Shown here piece by piece: positions 8,946 to 18,129 of a stretch of DNA of 64,000 nt. The position numbers and the translations under genes were made by a program. How positions within the stretch are numbered: position 1 is the first letter of the stretch; every line of letters begins with the position of its first letter. The stretch lies in contig NZ_FLLQ01000005.1 in NCBI RefSeq assembly GCF_900088415.1, forward strand, positions 186,001 to 250,000. Reading direction: 5' to 3'. The stretch comes from Vibrio mediterranei (GTDB lineage: Bacteria; Pseudomonadota; Gammaproteobacteria; Enterobacterales; Vibrionaceae). Under the pieces are notes generated by a model. The model was not told where the DNA came from. It ran no database searches and was given only the letters and a program-made list of their open reading frames with translations.

Positions 8946-10364
8946 ACTTCCATTCTGTCCATACTCCATAGAAAGAGACCAATCTCGATTGAAGTTATAG
9001 TTGGCACCCACTAACCCCAGCCACTTATCAATATTCTCTTGCTCAACCTTATAATCAATAGACTCATTGGTGCCTGGGATTGGTTGTGACCCCGAAATGG
9101 TTAAACGGCTATCCAGATAGGTTGCCCCAGCATAAATGGCAATGGATTGAGTGCCTTTAAGTGGAATTTGCTTACCAACACGAGGCGAGATATTAAGAAC
9201 AAACCCTTCAGCATCACTGCGACGCATGTCCGCATAAGAGACCGAAATTGGAACTGTGAAGAAGTAATCTTTCCAACCTGAAGCTAGGATAGTGCCAACG
9301 GTATAATTGGTACCACTTAGATCGGCGACAACGGGCACTGTAAGTGCTTTGTCTTCTACTCTATTACACACTGGCTTATTCGCAAGTTTGGAACAATCTA
9401 TACCTGCCTGATTGATAAAGTCGTTCCCATCAATAGTAAATTGAATATCAGCTTCACCACTGATTTTACCAACCGTCGCGAAGACATTCATAAACGGGAA
9501 TACCCAAGCATCTAGCTTTAACTGTGGAGTTTGTGTATGGCTGGTATTGTTATCAAACGACACGAAGTCAATCGGTACTTTGTTTGAACCACGAAAGCCA
9601 ACTTCTAAATCATTAAGCTGCATTTGTTGGAATGTATCGGCATAAATCACACTGATACCAAATGGCTTTGGCAAGCTAAACCCTTTATCAATAACATTCT
9701 GAGCATAGAAAGGCAGCGCTCGGTCCCACTTCTTAGGTGGCGCATCACTGGCAGTAATAGGCTCTTTATTTGGTACTCGATTTTCTCCAAGCCCTGTCTC
9801 TGTTAGGTCGTAGTTAACCGAAACCGACACTACCTTCGCACTACCGACGGCACCACCACCGGAACTAGAAATAAGATAGATAGGTACGTCTTCATCTCTA
9901 CCTGCTAAGCTCATACTGCTAAACTGGCCATCTTCACCTAAAAACCACTCAGCTCCGACTGAAGGTTCCCAAGATCCACTGCGATATTCCTTTAATGTTG
10001 AAACATCGTTGAAGATAGCCAACGCTTGAGTAGTACCTAGTGAAAGGCCAGCCCCCACTTCGTATCGGTTGACGTTGATATAGGTTACGGAACCATCTCG
10101 TTGGTCATAGATTGCACCAACTCCAGTACCACCACCTAAAACAGGGATCTTTACATTAGACATAGAAACAGCAGCGTAACCATCAGCATAGGCAAGCCGC
10201 TCAGGTAAGTCAGGGTAACGTTCACTGAGCTGATTAATCAGTGTATCTGATGTAGCATTAATCTCTTTGCGGGCCGCTTGGCGCTCTTCTGGAGGAATGG
10301 AAGAACTGCAACCTGCCAGTGTCAATATACTCAATGCAACAATGTATGGATATTTGCTGTGCAT
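8904..10364 (-). CDS. Outer-membrane lipoprotein: YSC84-like domain fused to a beta-barrel
   Basis: This 486-residue protein has a lipobox (LTLAGC). A YSC84-like domain follows at about residues 45-150 (YADGYAAVSMSNVK, then GGGTGVGAIYD, then VGAGLSLGTTQALAIF). The C-terminal portion alternates polar and hydrophobic residues and ends in RRF, with the terminal Phe typical of outer-membrane barrels. The ATG at 10364 is preferred over an in-frame TTG at 10376. YSC84/SYLF domains bind lipids in other proteins; here the domain would sit in the periplasm. Function is unknown. A hairpin overlaps its last codons. Confidence 0.7.
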   Translation of the reverse strand: MHSKYPYIVALSILTLAGCSSSIPPEERQAARKEINATSDTLINQLSERYPDLPERLAYADGYAAVSMSNVKIPVLGGGTGVGAIYDQRDGSVTYINVNRYEVGAGLSLGTTQALAIFNDVSTLKEYRSGSWEPSVGAEWFLGEDGQFSSMSLAGRDEDVPIYLISSSGGGAVGSAKVVSVSVNYDLTETGLGENRVPNKEPITASDAPPKKWDRALPFYAQNVIDKGFSLPKPFGISVIYADTFQQMQLNDLEVGFRGSNKVPIDFVSFDNNTSHTQTPQLKLDAWVFPFMNVFATVGKISGEADIQFTIDGNDFINQAGIDCSKLANKPVCNRVEDKALTVPVVADLSGTNYTVGTILASGWKDYFFTVPISVSYADMRRSDAEGFVLNISPRVGKQIPLKGTQSIAIYAGATYLDSRLTISGSQPIPGTNESIDYKVEQENIDKWLGLVGANYNFNRDWSLSMEYGQNGSKKRQFISSLTRRF

Positions 10365-10468
10365 AGCGGACCCCAAGTCAAAAGGAGGGCAGCCTACTTT
10401 ATTGTGCGCTACGTCTCATCATAAGACACCGATTCAATCAATTGTTAGTAAATATTAATAGCTTTGAT

Positions 10469-11218
10469 TCAATTCTGTAGCCGTTCAGCGGCTGAAACAA
10501 ATCCTTCACGTGCATTTTCTATAATGGGAAAGCCATGCGCTGGTAGTAAAGCATCATAGTTCAACATCGCCTTTTCCATTAGCTCAGTGGCCGTTGGTTT
10601 AGCCATTTTTAGCCATCCAGGGCCAAAATTATTTGGAGAAATGAAACCCATATGGGGCATCACCCACTTTGCAAACCAATTGAAATATTCATCAGGTCGG
10701 GACCAGTTCTGCATACTGTCGCCAGATACCAAAATACCTTTATCCCGATGCAGCAGAATCAGGCCTTCCTTGGGGGTACTGGTGGAAAACTCATGATAGG
10801 ACGCACCATTAATAGGAAGATCATCACCCGACTTTAGAATTCGATCAGCACGGTAGTATTCTGCACTTTCTTCACTTGAAAATCCTCGTATATAAGGCGC
10901 ATCCACTGACCACAAGGTTGCTCCAAACGTTTCTTTATAAAATGGGTCATCAAAGCCATGAAAGGCAGCTAATCGAATGACGTGTTTGACGTCGCCCAAC
11001 TCATCTAACTCAGCGATGCCTTCGTCACTCAGTCTCACCGAGTTTATTAAAATAAGGTCTCCACCTTGTTTAATCACAATCATATTTCGACTAAAGACAA
11101 GATTAAACGGTCCCCATTTAGGGTGTGGCGCTTTCATGGAAACAGACCCTGTGACCAAATAAATATTTTCCAATACTTGAGTCAATTCACCATGGGGTAA
11201 TGCTTCGGGATAGTTCAT
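10469..11218 (-). CDS. Metallo-beta-lactamase-fold-like protein with degenerate metal motif
   Basis: This 249-residue protein follows the overall order of the metallo-beta-lactamase/DUF4336-like fold: strands NMIVIKQGGDLILINSV, then DVKHVIRLAAFHGFDDPFYKE, then GLILLHRDKGILVSGDSMQNW, then LLPAHGFPI. The canonical HxHxDH metal-binding motif is absent, and HGFDDPF stands in its place. The start at 11218 is supported by AGGTGA upstream; a longer frame to 11269 is not. It could be a non-canonical hydrolase or a structural relative. No operon partner is evident. Confidence 0.55.
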   Translation of the reverse strand: MNYPEALPHGELTQVLENIYLVTGSVSMKAPHPKWGPFNLVFSRNMIVIKQGGDLILINSVRLSDEGIAELDELGDVKHVIRLAAFHGFDDPFYKETFGATLWSVDAPYIRGFSSEESAEYYRADRILKSGDDLPINGASYHEFSTSTPKEGLILLHRDKGILVSGDSMQNWSRPDEYFNWFAKWVMPHMGFISPNNFGPGWLKMAKPTATELMEKAMLNYDALLPAHGFPIIENAREGFVSAAERLQN

Positions 11219-11516
11219 TAGGTCACCTAAATGTACAAACTTGATTTGATTATAGACAACCACTGACAAATCACTACGTTACATGACATCAAGTCAATCA
11301 ATAGATCTTTATAATTATATAGCGGATCAGTATCAAATATAGAGTAATAACGACCAATCAATGGAACGAACTCTCATCAAGAAGTATTAGTAATACTGAC
11401 GGCATTCAACGCTTCTCCGAGTCACTTCTTCACTGAACTGCTCGATTTTATATTCATTGTAAATTGCCCGAATTACCAATAGGGATCATTGGCAATTAAA
11501 CGCGAATACTTTAATT
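11219..11516. other. Divergent promoter region between the MBL-like gene and the LpxL paralogue
   Basis: About 300 bases with no supported gene. Towards the right end a nested inverted repeat is visible: AATTGCC pairs with GGCAATT, and CCAAT pairs with ATTGG inside it (about 11461-11500). It could be an operator for the acyltransferase gene. No recognised consensus was found. Confidence 0.35.
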
Positions 11517-12446
11517 ATGAATATTGTACCAAGACCGTTATTTTCAGTGCGTATGCTAGCCCCTAAATACTGGGGAATCTGGTGTGCCTTTGGATTTCTC
11601 GCTTTCATCGTCAACGTCCTTCCTTACTCCTTTTTGCGCGGACTAGGCACTGGAACCGGATTATTGGCGATGAAAATACTCAAGAAACGGTCCCAAGTTG
11701 CCGCCCAAAATCTAGCACTTTGTTTTCCTCATTACACAGCTCAACAACGCGATTTAATACTGAGAAACACCTTTAAACGCACTGGCATCGCACTGTTTGA
11801 AACGGGTATGGCTTGGTTTTGGCCTGAATGGCGACTACGCAGAATCTCTTCCGTTGTCGACAGGGAAGTCCTTTTAGAACAAGAGGCGGCGGGGCGAGGA
11901 ACCTTGGTAGTGTGCAGTCATCACCTAAATCTAGAAATGACCGCTTCAATATTCGGTCAGTTTGCTCAAGGTTTTGGCGTTTATCGACCTCATTCAAACC
12001 TGGTTTACGAGTTCGTCCAACATAGAGGTCGCACCCGAAGTGGCCATCAAATGATTGACCGAACAGATGTAAGAACCATGCTTAGAGCGCTTAAAAAGGG
12101 ATGCCGACTCTGGTATTTGCCAGACCATGATTATGGTCATCACAACTCAGTATTTGCACCGTTTTTTGCAGTGCAGCAAGCTGCTGTAACAGCAGGCCCC
12201 AGCGTCCTCATTGATGCCACAAACTGTGCCGTAATTTCAGGGGTTACTGTCGTACAAGATAATCATTATACGTTGCATATTGGCGAGGATTTGAGCGAGC
12301 AAATTCCAAGGCGTGACCCTGAAACTGCAGCCAAGGTACTAAACAAGGAACTAGAAGGAATGATTGAGCGCGATATTCCCGGTTGGATGTGGCTACATAA
12401 ACGGTTTAAGACACGTCCAGAGGGCGCGAGCAGCCTGTACTCCTAA
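11517..12446 (+). CDS. Lipid A acyltransferase, LpxL/LpxM/HtrB family
   Basis: This 309-residue protein begins with one membrane anchor (residues 20-45) and aligns throughout with E. coli LpxL from memory. It shares NLALCFP, ETGMAWFWP, the catalytic H-x4-E motif (SHHLNLE), YRPHSN, WYLPDHDYG, SVFAPFFAVQQA and the terminal WLHKRFKTRPEG. It would transfer a secondary acyl chain to lipid A on the inner face of the inner membrane. Vibrios carry several paralogues, so the specific chain and position cannot be assigned. It is followed after 49 bases by a small secreted protein gene. Confidence 0.9.
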   Translation: MNIVPRPLFSVRMLAPKYWGIWCAFGFLAFIVNVLPYSFLRGLGTGTGLLAMKILKKRSQVAAQNLALCFPHYTAQQRDLILRNTFKRTGIALFETGMAWFWPEWRLRRISSVVDREVLLEQEAAGRGTLVVCSHHLNLEMTASIFGQFAQGFGVYRPHSNLVYEFVQHRGRTRSGHQMIDRTDVRTMLRALKKGCRLWYLPDHDYGHHNSVFAPFFAVQQAAVTAGPSVLIDATNCAVISGVTVVQDNHYTLHIGEDLSEQIPRRDPETAAKVLNKELEGMIERDIPGWMWLHKRFKTRPEGASSLYS

Positions 12447-12495
12447 CAATTGATTTATAAGAAAATAGCACCTAACGGGAAAGGAGATTTGTAGT

Positions 12496-12897
12496 ATGTT
12501 TCGAGCCCTACTCCTAATATGGAGCCTTGCTGTAACCTTACCAGTTATGTCGATGGAATATGAGACACTAAGTATCGACCAGCCAGCGATACACTATTCC
12601 GAATTGGCGTTTCCAAATAGCGATAACATCCAACCCAATCGCAGTGATTTCTCTATCAATAACTATGTTCTCATGAGTAGCGAGTCAGGAGAACGGTGGG
12701 CGGTTGTCACCGTAACCAATACTTCTTCAGCCAAACGTACTATCAATCAAACGCAGTTAGTTGCTATCTTGGCTAATGGCGAACGTATATTTGCTGAAGA
12801 CTTCCATGAATCAGTTGGTCCGAACAAAACCACTTCTCTCACCATTAACTTTGGTTGGAACAAATTTCCAATTTTATCGATCTATTCAAGACACTAA
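12496..12897 (+). CDS. Small secreted protein of unknown function
   Basis: This 133-residue protein has a signal peptide (about residues 1-19) and a predicted all-beta mature part (ERWAVVTVTNTSSAKRTI, then GPNKTTSLTINFGW) resembling an immunoglobulin-like or DUF-type periplasmic domain. The ribosome binding site is GGAG. It probably shares a transcript with the upstream LpxL-like gene and ends at a strong bidirectional terminator. No family was recognised. Confidence 0.6.
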   Translation: MFRALLLIWSLAVTLPVMSMEYETLSIDQPAIHYSELAFPNSDNIQPNRSDFSINNYVLMSSESGERWAVVTVTNTSSAKRTINQTQLVAILANGERIFAEDFHESVGPNKTTSLTINFGWNKFPILSIYSRH

Positions 12898-12928
12898 GCG
12901 TCAATTAGCCGCTTGGCTTTTCGGAAAA

Positions 12929-12960
12929 TAAAAAACCAGTCAATACGACTGGTTTTTTTA
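12929..12960. terminator. Bidirectional intrinsic terminator between convergent genes
   Basis: AAAAAACCAGTC and GACTGGTTTTTT pair almost completely around a short CAATAC-type loop, with a T-run on either strand. It would serve both the secreted protein gene (rightward) and the acyltransferase gene (leftward). Confidence 0.85.
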
Positions 12961-12988
12961 ACTTTGAACTCGTGCCCTACAGCAAAAA

Positions 12989-14119
12989 TTAAGCGGAGAG
13001 TTTCTCGCGCTCTTTAATGATATTTTTTACCGGGTTCGCATAACTATCAATTAAGAACGGGTGAGCACCTTCTGGTAAAGCATCCAATTTATCTTGAAGC
13101 GTCGCGCGAGTCGTTCCAGTGATAAACTCATCTTCCAAACCTGCCGCCAACTTATTAATTGGAAACAGTGTGTAGTTTTCGTGAATCTGACGATCAATCT
13201 CTTCCGCAAGCGCTTCTGGCGTATCAAAATCTTGATCGATTACGTCACCAAATACAACGTGAACGCTGTCTTTACGGCCTACAATACCTTGGACGATACT
13301 CTCGATATCTTCAAATTCTCCTTTCTCGTAGTTACCATGCGTCGCTTTCTCGTAAAGCTCGTTAGCTTTCGCGATGTCACATGGATCGTTTTCGTACGAA
13401 ATCGAAACAGGAACAATCTTTAAAGAACGGATGTACTCAGCAAAAGGTATCTTTTGCTTACGCCCTTCTACGTGGAACATTTTAAGAATAGCTGGATCAG
13501 TAAAATCGTTACCGTCTTTTGCTCGACCTTCTTTTTGGGCGATCCAAATGGAATTGCCAGTGTCCAGTGAGTGCTTAATGTATGAAGACAAAGTGCCCAA
13601 CGCCTTCATCATTTCACGAGGGCCTTTCAAGGAGCGCTTTACAATGAAGCTCTTGTTTAGACGCATTAGTTCTGTAGCGCAAGGCTTCTTCAACAAGTTG
13701 TCACCAATCGCGATACGAACTGTTCTATGGTTGCCTTCATGCAGACCATAATTGACTAGAGCCGGATCCATCGCAATGTCTCTGTGATTGGAGACAAATA
13801 GGTACGACGTATTTTTGTCTAATTTGTCGAGACCTTTGTACACCACACCTTTCGTTGTCGTATCCAAGGTTTGCTCTAGGTATTTTTTTACCTCTAATTG
13901 AATAGCTTCAACGCTATCCAGTTTCGCCCACTTAAACTTCAAGTACACTTTTACCATTGGGCTCATTAGAGCTTTGAACCAAGGGGCATGATTTGAAAAG
14001 CGATGTTGCAAAATTGCATCTATAAACTCTGCATCATTAATCAAACGGTCAATCGCTGCAGGAATCTCTTCGTCGTTGTACGGACGAATATCAATATATG
14101 GGTCGTTTTGTGTTGTCAT
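12989..14119 (-). CDS. 1-acylglycerol-3-phosphate acyltransferase-like protein (PlsC superfamily)
   Basis: This 376-residue protein carries a PlsC-like core in the middle: SNHRDIAMDP at about residue 110, then KSFIVKRSLKGPREM, then IWIAQKEGRAKDG (the EGR motif of this superfamily), then KIVPVSISYE. The first motif is H-x5-D rather than the usual H-x4-D, which seems to be a feature of the NHRDI subgroup. Long N- and C-terminal extensions flank the core. It is likely an inner-membrane-associated phospholipid acyltransferase of unknown substrate. Confidence 0.75.
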   Translation of the reverse strand: MTTQNDPYIDIRPYNDEEIPAAIDRLINDAEFIDAILQHRFSNHAPWFKALMSPMVKVYLKFKWAKLDSVEAIQLEVKKYLEQTLDTTTKGVVYKGLDKLDKNTSYLFVSNHRDIAMDPALVNYGLHEGNHRTVRIAIGDNLLKKPCATELMRLNKSFIVKRSLKGPREMMKALGTLSSYIKHSLDTGNSIWIAQKEGRAKDGNDFTDPAILKMFHVEGRKQKIPFAEYIRSLKIVPVSISYENDPCDIAKANELYEKATHGNYEKGEFEDIESIVQGIVGRKDSVHVVFGDVIDQDFDTPEALAEEIDRQIHENYTLFPINKLAAGLEDEFITGTTRATLQDKLDALPEGAHPFLIDSYANPVKNIIKEREKLSA

Positions 14120-14318
14120 GTTTGTTACATCAAATTAAAAGCTGCACTATTCTACGCTTAGTGTCTAAAGACCGCAGCTAACTTAAGTCTATTTTTGTTA
14201 AGGTCAGACCACACTTTTGCATGATTGTTCAGCACAGCGCACATAAAAGTGCGATCTTAGGTTGGATTTGGGATTCACTCACGGTAATCTACGCGCAGTT
14301 TAACTACCAAAGACCATC

Positions 14319-14927
14319 ATGAACCACGCCATAGACTTTCAATCCATCAGCTACGACTTGCTGACTATTACACCTCGTAAAAAGACACTACATAATCAGC
14401 TGTTCAGAGTTGAGAGTGGGAAGGTGTTGTTGAAGCTTGGAAAAAATGAATATGTCTTTAATGCCGGTGATACATTCTGGCTACCACTGGATTGTTTGAT
14501 GAGTTTAACCATCTTGCCAACAAGTCACGTGAGTGTAGTGAAATTCTCTGTCAGACTAACGGATTCTTTTCCCAAGCAAGCTGGTCAGGTCAACGTAAGC
14601 ACGCTTACTTCCGCGCTCTTGGATAGGCTTCTTATTGAAAGTTGTGTTGATATCACCAAGGACTTGCTTCAAGTCATTCGTCATGATGTGACGAAGCTTT
14701 CTCCAAAACTATCACAAACTCAAGAATGCTTAGCAGTAAGTCAATGGAAACCGAACAGTGAGACAATTTCTGGCGAACTCGCACTCGCATTGCTTGTAAG
14801 AGAAGCTCGAAAGCAAAGACTATCAGGGATCAAATTAGAGGCTATCTGTGACAATCTTTTCGCAGGAAATAGAGAGCAACTTCAATTACTGTCTCAAAGC
14901 TTATTGGGCAACACTGACCTCCGTTAA
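14319..14927 (+). CDS. AraC-type cupin sensor domain without the DNA-binding domain
   Basis: This 202-residue protein starts with a cupin-like strand pattern typical of AraC N-terminal domains (LFRVESGKVLLKLGKNEYVFNAGDTFWLPLDC at residues 27-58, given here as landmarks only). The two-helix-turn-helix AraC domain is missing. The C-terminal part is helical (LALALLVREARKQRLSG). It stops normally and no frameshifted helix-turn-helix remnant was seen downstream. It may be a stand-alone ligand-binding or antagonist protein. No target is visible. Confidence 0.55.
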   Translation: MNHAIDFQSISYDLLTITPRKKTLHNQLFRVESGKVLLKLGKNEYVFNAGDTFWLPLDCLMSLTILPTSHVSVVKFSVRLTDSFPKQAGQVNVSTLTSALLDRLLIESCVDITKDLLQVIRHDVTKLSPKLSQTQECLAVSQWKPNSETISGELALALLVREARKQRLSGIKLEAICDNLFAGNREQLQLLSQSLLGNTDLR

Positions 14928-15238
14928 TTGACCGCAGAGCACACCCTACCTATTTCTAACTTTTCCTACTACTTTTCTTGGCGTCTCTGGTTGAACGGCT
15001 ATCATCAGAGACGATACATCTCAATAACAGACAACTATTCAATACTATTGACTATTAAGGAAGTAATATAACAATCCTAAGTGATTGGCACTAGGCTTCA
15101 TAAAGATCTTACTTCAAACATAGTAGTAAAGCTGATGTAGGACGCCTCAATAGCGTTATTAGAATTAATCCATTGGTCTTCTGAGAAATATGTACTCGCT
15201 TTACGTAGACATGATTCAGGAAACCAAAGAGGTTAATG
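14928..15238. other. Intergenic region upstream of the photolyase gene
   Basis: These 311 bases have no supported gene. A perfect hairpin, CGTCTCTG/CAGAGACG with a 16-base loop, spans 14982-15013 and may end transcription of the cupin gene, although no T-run follows. The rest is A+T-rich, and AGAGG precedes the photolyase start. Confidence 0.4.
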
Positions 15239-16720
15239 ATGCAGACCATTAATATTGTATGGCTTAAGCGTGATTTACGCTTAACCGATCACCAGCCCTT
15301 GCAGCAAGCCTTGTTGTCTAAGTTCCCAACCGTACTTCTATATGTTTTTGAACCCATGCTGCTTGATAACCCTCATTATTCTGAACGACACTGGCGTTTC
15401 GTTTGGCAGTCCCTAACCGATATGAACGCTACGCTTGCCCCTCTCTCTCACAATGTCACTATCATGCACGGTGACGCCTTAGAGTGCTTTCGCTCTATAA
15501 GCAACCGTTTCTATATTAATGCAGTATTTTCTCATCAGGAGCTTGGCCTGAACTGTACTTTTGAACGAGATAAAAACATAGCCACTTGGTTTCAAAAACA
15601 CAACATACCGTGGCACGAATACCAACTCGGTGCAGTAATACGAGGAGCTGCCAACAGAACTCACTGGGATAAACGTTGGAACAAAGTAATGAGAGAGCCT
15701 ATTTTAGATATCCAACTCCATAACAAGGCACTTACCACTCTCGACACGGTTAGTCTTGATCATGCTTTTTCTCCACCACTAAACTGGCAATCAAAACTTA
15801 AGGGTATGCAGACTGGCGGTAGTTCGCTAGCTTGGGAGACGCTACATGATTTCTTCCAGCAACGCGGTCGTGAATACTATCGTTCCTTATCTAGCCCTAC
15901 AGCGTCTCGGGTGGCGTGCTCACGCCTCTCTCCCTATCTTGCGTGGGGTAACATCTCGCTTCGACAAGTTTACCAAAGCCTATTACAGCATTGGCAAGTT
16001 ACTGGTTTTCGTCGCAGTCTAGTCGCTCTGTCTTCTCGTTTACATTGGCACTGTCATTTTATGCAGAAATTCGAATCGGAGTGTAAGATGGAGTTTCGTT
16101 GCCTAAACAAAGCCTATGAGCCACTGCTGGAACACAACAGTAGTAGAGATCTAATACTGTTAGAGGCCTGGAAACAAGGTAAAACAGGCATACCGTTAGT
16201 CGATGCTAGTATGCGCTGCTTGCACCGGACAGGGTATCTCAACTTTCGAATGCGCGCCATGCTAGTCAGCTTTCTAACCCATCATCTAAATATAGACTGG
16301 CGTGCAGGCGTCACACACTTAGCGCAGCTTTTTCTAGACTTTGAGCCCGGTATTCACTACCCACAGTTTCAAATGCAGGCCGGCATCACAGGGGTAAATA
16401 CGATCCGTATCTACAACCCCACGAAACAAGCTCAAGAGCACGACTCTGAGGGTAAGTTTATTCTCAAGTGGCTGCCTGAGTTGTCTAAAGTGCCTGTGCC
16501 ACTTTTGTTTGAGCCTTGGAAGATGACAGCGATGGAAGCCATTATGTACGATCTCGACTCTTCCACCCCCTACCTCAACCCCATCATCGATTTGGAATCC
16601 AATGCAAAGACAGCAAGGGAGAGACTCTGGACATGGCGAAAAAGACTTGATGTCAAAGAAGAAGGACAACGTATTCTGTCACGTCACGTTCGGTTATCAA
16701 GTCACAAGAAACGCGGTTGA
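15239..16720 (+). CDS. Cryptochrome/DNA photolyase family flavoprotein
   Basis: This 493-residue protein has the photolyase N-terminal alpha/beta domain ([15 protein letters not shown]) and the helical FAD domain. The latter shows [42 protein letters not shown] and [13 protein letters not shown]. The loop read as DADLASN in classical CPD photolyases reads [10 protein letters not shown] here, so this belongs to a divergent subgroup and its substrate (CPD repair, 6-4 repair or signalling) should not be assumed. The ATG at 15239 is preferred to the adjacent ATG at 15236 because AGAGG has better spacing. A flavin-reductase-like gene follows. Confidence 0.88.
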   Translation: MQTINIVWLKRDLRLTDHQPLQQALLSKFPTVLLYVFEPMLLDNPHYSERHWRFVWQSLTDMNATLAPLSHNVTIMHGDALECFRSISNRFYINAVFSHQELGLNCTFERDKNIATWFQKHNIPWHEYQLGAVIRGAANRTHWDKRWNKVMREPILDIQLHNKALTTLDTVSLDHAFSPPLNWQSKLKGMQTGGSSLAWETLHDFFQQRGREYYRSLSSPTASRVACSRLSPYLAWGNISLRQVYQSLLQHWQVTGFRRSLVALSSRLHWHCHFMQKFESECKMEFRCLNKAYEPLLEHNSSRDLILLEAWKQGKTGIPLVDASMRCLHRTGYLNFRMRAMLVSFLTHHLNIDWRAGVTHLAQLFLDFEPGIHYPQFQMQAGITGVNTIRIYNPTKQAQEHDSEGKFILKWLPELSKVPVPLLFEPWKMTAMEAIMYDLDSSTPYLNPIIDLESNAKTARERLWTWRKRLDVKEEGQRILSRHVRLSSHKKRG

Positions 16721-16860
16721 TCGACCAACCGACTTGACGCGTAAGATAGCTGTTTTATCACCTTTGAAAGAGACATTTATTGATACAGTTATCGTTGAAA
16801 TTCTGCCTCTTTTAGCACGTAAAAATATCGAAGGGAATGGCAGAAAGCCTCCAATGCATT

Positions 16861-17517
16861 ATGAAAAATATCACCTTTTCAAAGAAAGATATCGATAACA
16901 TGGAATCTAGGTATCGAACTCGTCTTATCAACTCGTTAGCTGGATACAAAAGCGCAAATTTGATCGGCACTTGCGACCAACAAGGCAATGAAAATCTCGC
17001 TATCGTATGCTCTGTCATTCACCTTGGCTCCCAACCACCACTCTTTGGCTTTGTTGTTCGTCCAAGAAATAGTCGCAGGCATACCTTGGAAAATATACTC
17101 GAGACTAAACATTTCACGATCAATGCCGTTGCTGCCAGCTTCTTCCAGCAAGCACACCAAACATCCGCAAGATATCCAAAGCACATATCCGAGTTTGTTG
17201 CTGTCGGCCTTACTCCCTATTACGAGCCTTCTTTTCCTGCTCCATTTGTACTTGAGAGCAATTTGAAAATGGGTTTGGTTCTGAAAGAACATATCCATAT
17301 TAAAAGTAACAATACAGAAATGCTCATAGGCGAAGTGGTTTCTATACATATGTCAGAACAAGCCATTATGCCTGACGGTTACCTTGATTTAGAACGTATC
17401 GACTTAGTAACCATTTCTGGTTTGGATAGTTACCATGTCACACAACGACTTGATCGCTTGAGTTATGCCAAGCCTGACGAGAGTTTGGTTTCATTAAATC
17501 GGAGGGGAGACCCTTAG
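16861..17517 (+). CDS. Flavin reductase-like FMN-binding split-barrel protein
   Basis: This protein of about 218 residues shows the flavin-reductase-like pattern: SANLIGTCDQQGNENLAIVC, then PPLFGFVVRPRN, then HTLENILETKHFTINAV, then VVSIHM. Such proteins bind FMN and may reduce flavin. Its position directly after a photolyase/cryptochrome gene suggests a flavin-related partnership, but the spacing of 140 bases leaves co-transcription open. The start is uncertain: ATGs at 16837, 16861 and 16900 all lack a good ribosome binding site. Confidence 0.78.
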   Translation: MKNITFSKKDIDNMESRYRTRLINSLAGYKSANLIGTCDQQGNENLAIVCSVIHLGSQPPLFGFVVRPRNSRRHTLENILETKHFTINAVAASFFQQAHQTSARYPKHISEFVAVGLTPYYEPSFPAPFVLESNLKMGLVLKEHIHIKSNNTEMLIGEVVSIHMSEQAIMPDGYLDLERIDLVTISGLDSYHVTQRLDRLSYAKPDESLVSLNRRGDP

Positions 17518-17604
17518 TTAGGATTACCGAGCAACTTATATTCCATGACTAAGCGTGGGAGCTGATAAACAGAGCACAGAACAGCGTTACTTCTCTAAAA
17601 CTGG

Positions 17605-18099
17605 TTAAAACGGAACTTCCACCTGCATCATCATATCGCCTTGATAGTCTTGATGCCAACGGTAGTCCAAGCGTAAACGTGGTTCTTTACCTTTTTCACC
17701 AAAGCCAACGCCGAAATGAAGCCCTTGTGCCATCAGCCATTCTTGCATCGACATTTCGTCTTTATGACGAGCGATTTCCTCAGGTACCCATAAACCAATA
17801 CCAACAAAACTATTTTCTATGTTACCTGTTAGCACAGGTTCGGATTCTTGCGTAAGAAGCCATTGATCCCAATAAGAATCTTGTAGAGAGTTGATAGGAG
17901 GTTCGTCTTCTATTAAACCACCAAGCGTAATAACTTGGTTGCCAATATAGTTGAAGGGTTTAGAAATAAGCGAGCAAAACGACTCTTCCTCCGTCGCTTT
18001 TAAAACAACAGATTTGTTCGTATTGCTCTCACAAAATGCGAATGCGAGAGGACTATTCACCACTACTACTAAAGCAATACAACTCCACCTTGCTTTCAT
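17605..18099 (-). CDS. Exported protein of unknown function
   Basis: This 164-residue protein has a signal peptide (residues 1-21, cleavage after AFA). The mature part ends in alternating residues resembling barrel strands (LHFGVGFGEKGKEPRLRLDYRW, noted only as landmarks, and MMMQVEVPF). A terminal Phe hints at an outer-membrane association. It starts 30 bases after the NadD-like gene and is probably in the same transcript. No family was recognised. Confidence 0.6.
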   Translation of the reverse strand: MKARWSCIALVVVVNSPLAFAFCESNTNKSVVLKATEEESFCSLISKPFNYIGNQVITLGGLIEDEPPINSLQDSYWDQWLLTQESEPVLTGNIENSFVGIGLWVPEEIARHKDEMSMQEWLMAQGLHFGVGFGEKGKEPRLRLDYRWHQDYQGDMMMQVEVPF

Positions 18100-18129
18100 T
18101 TTTATTTTTCGTCCTTGTTATAATCTTTA

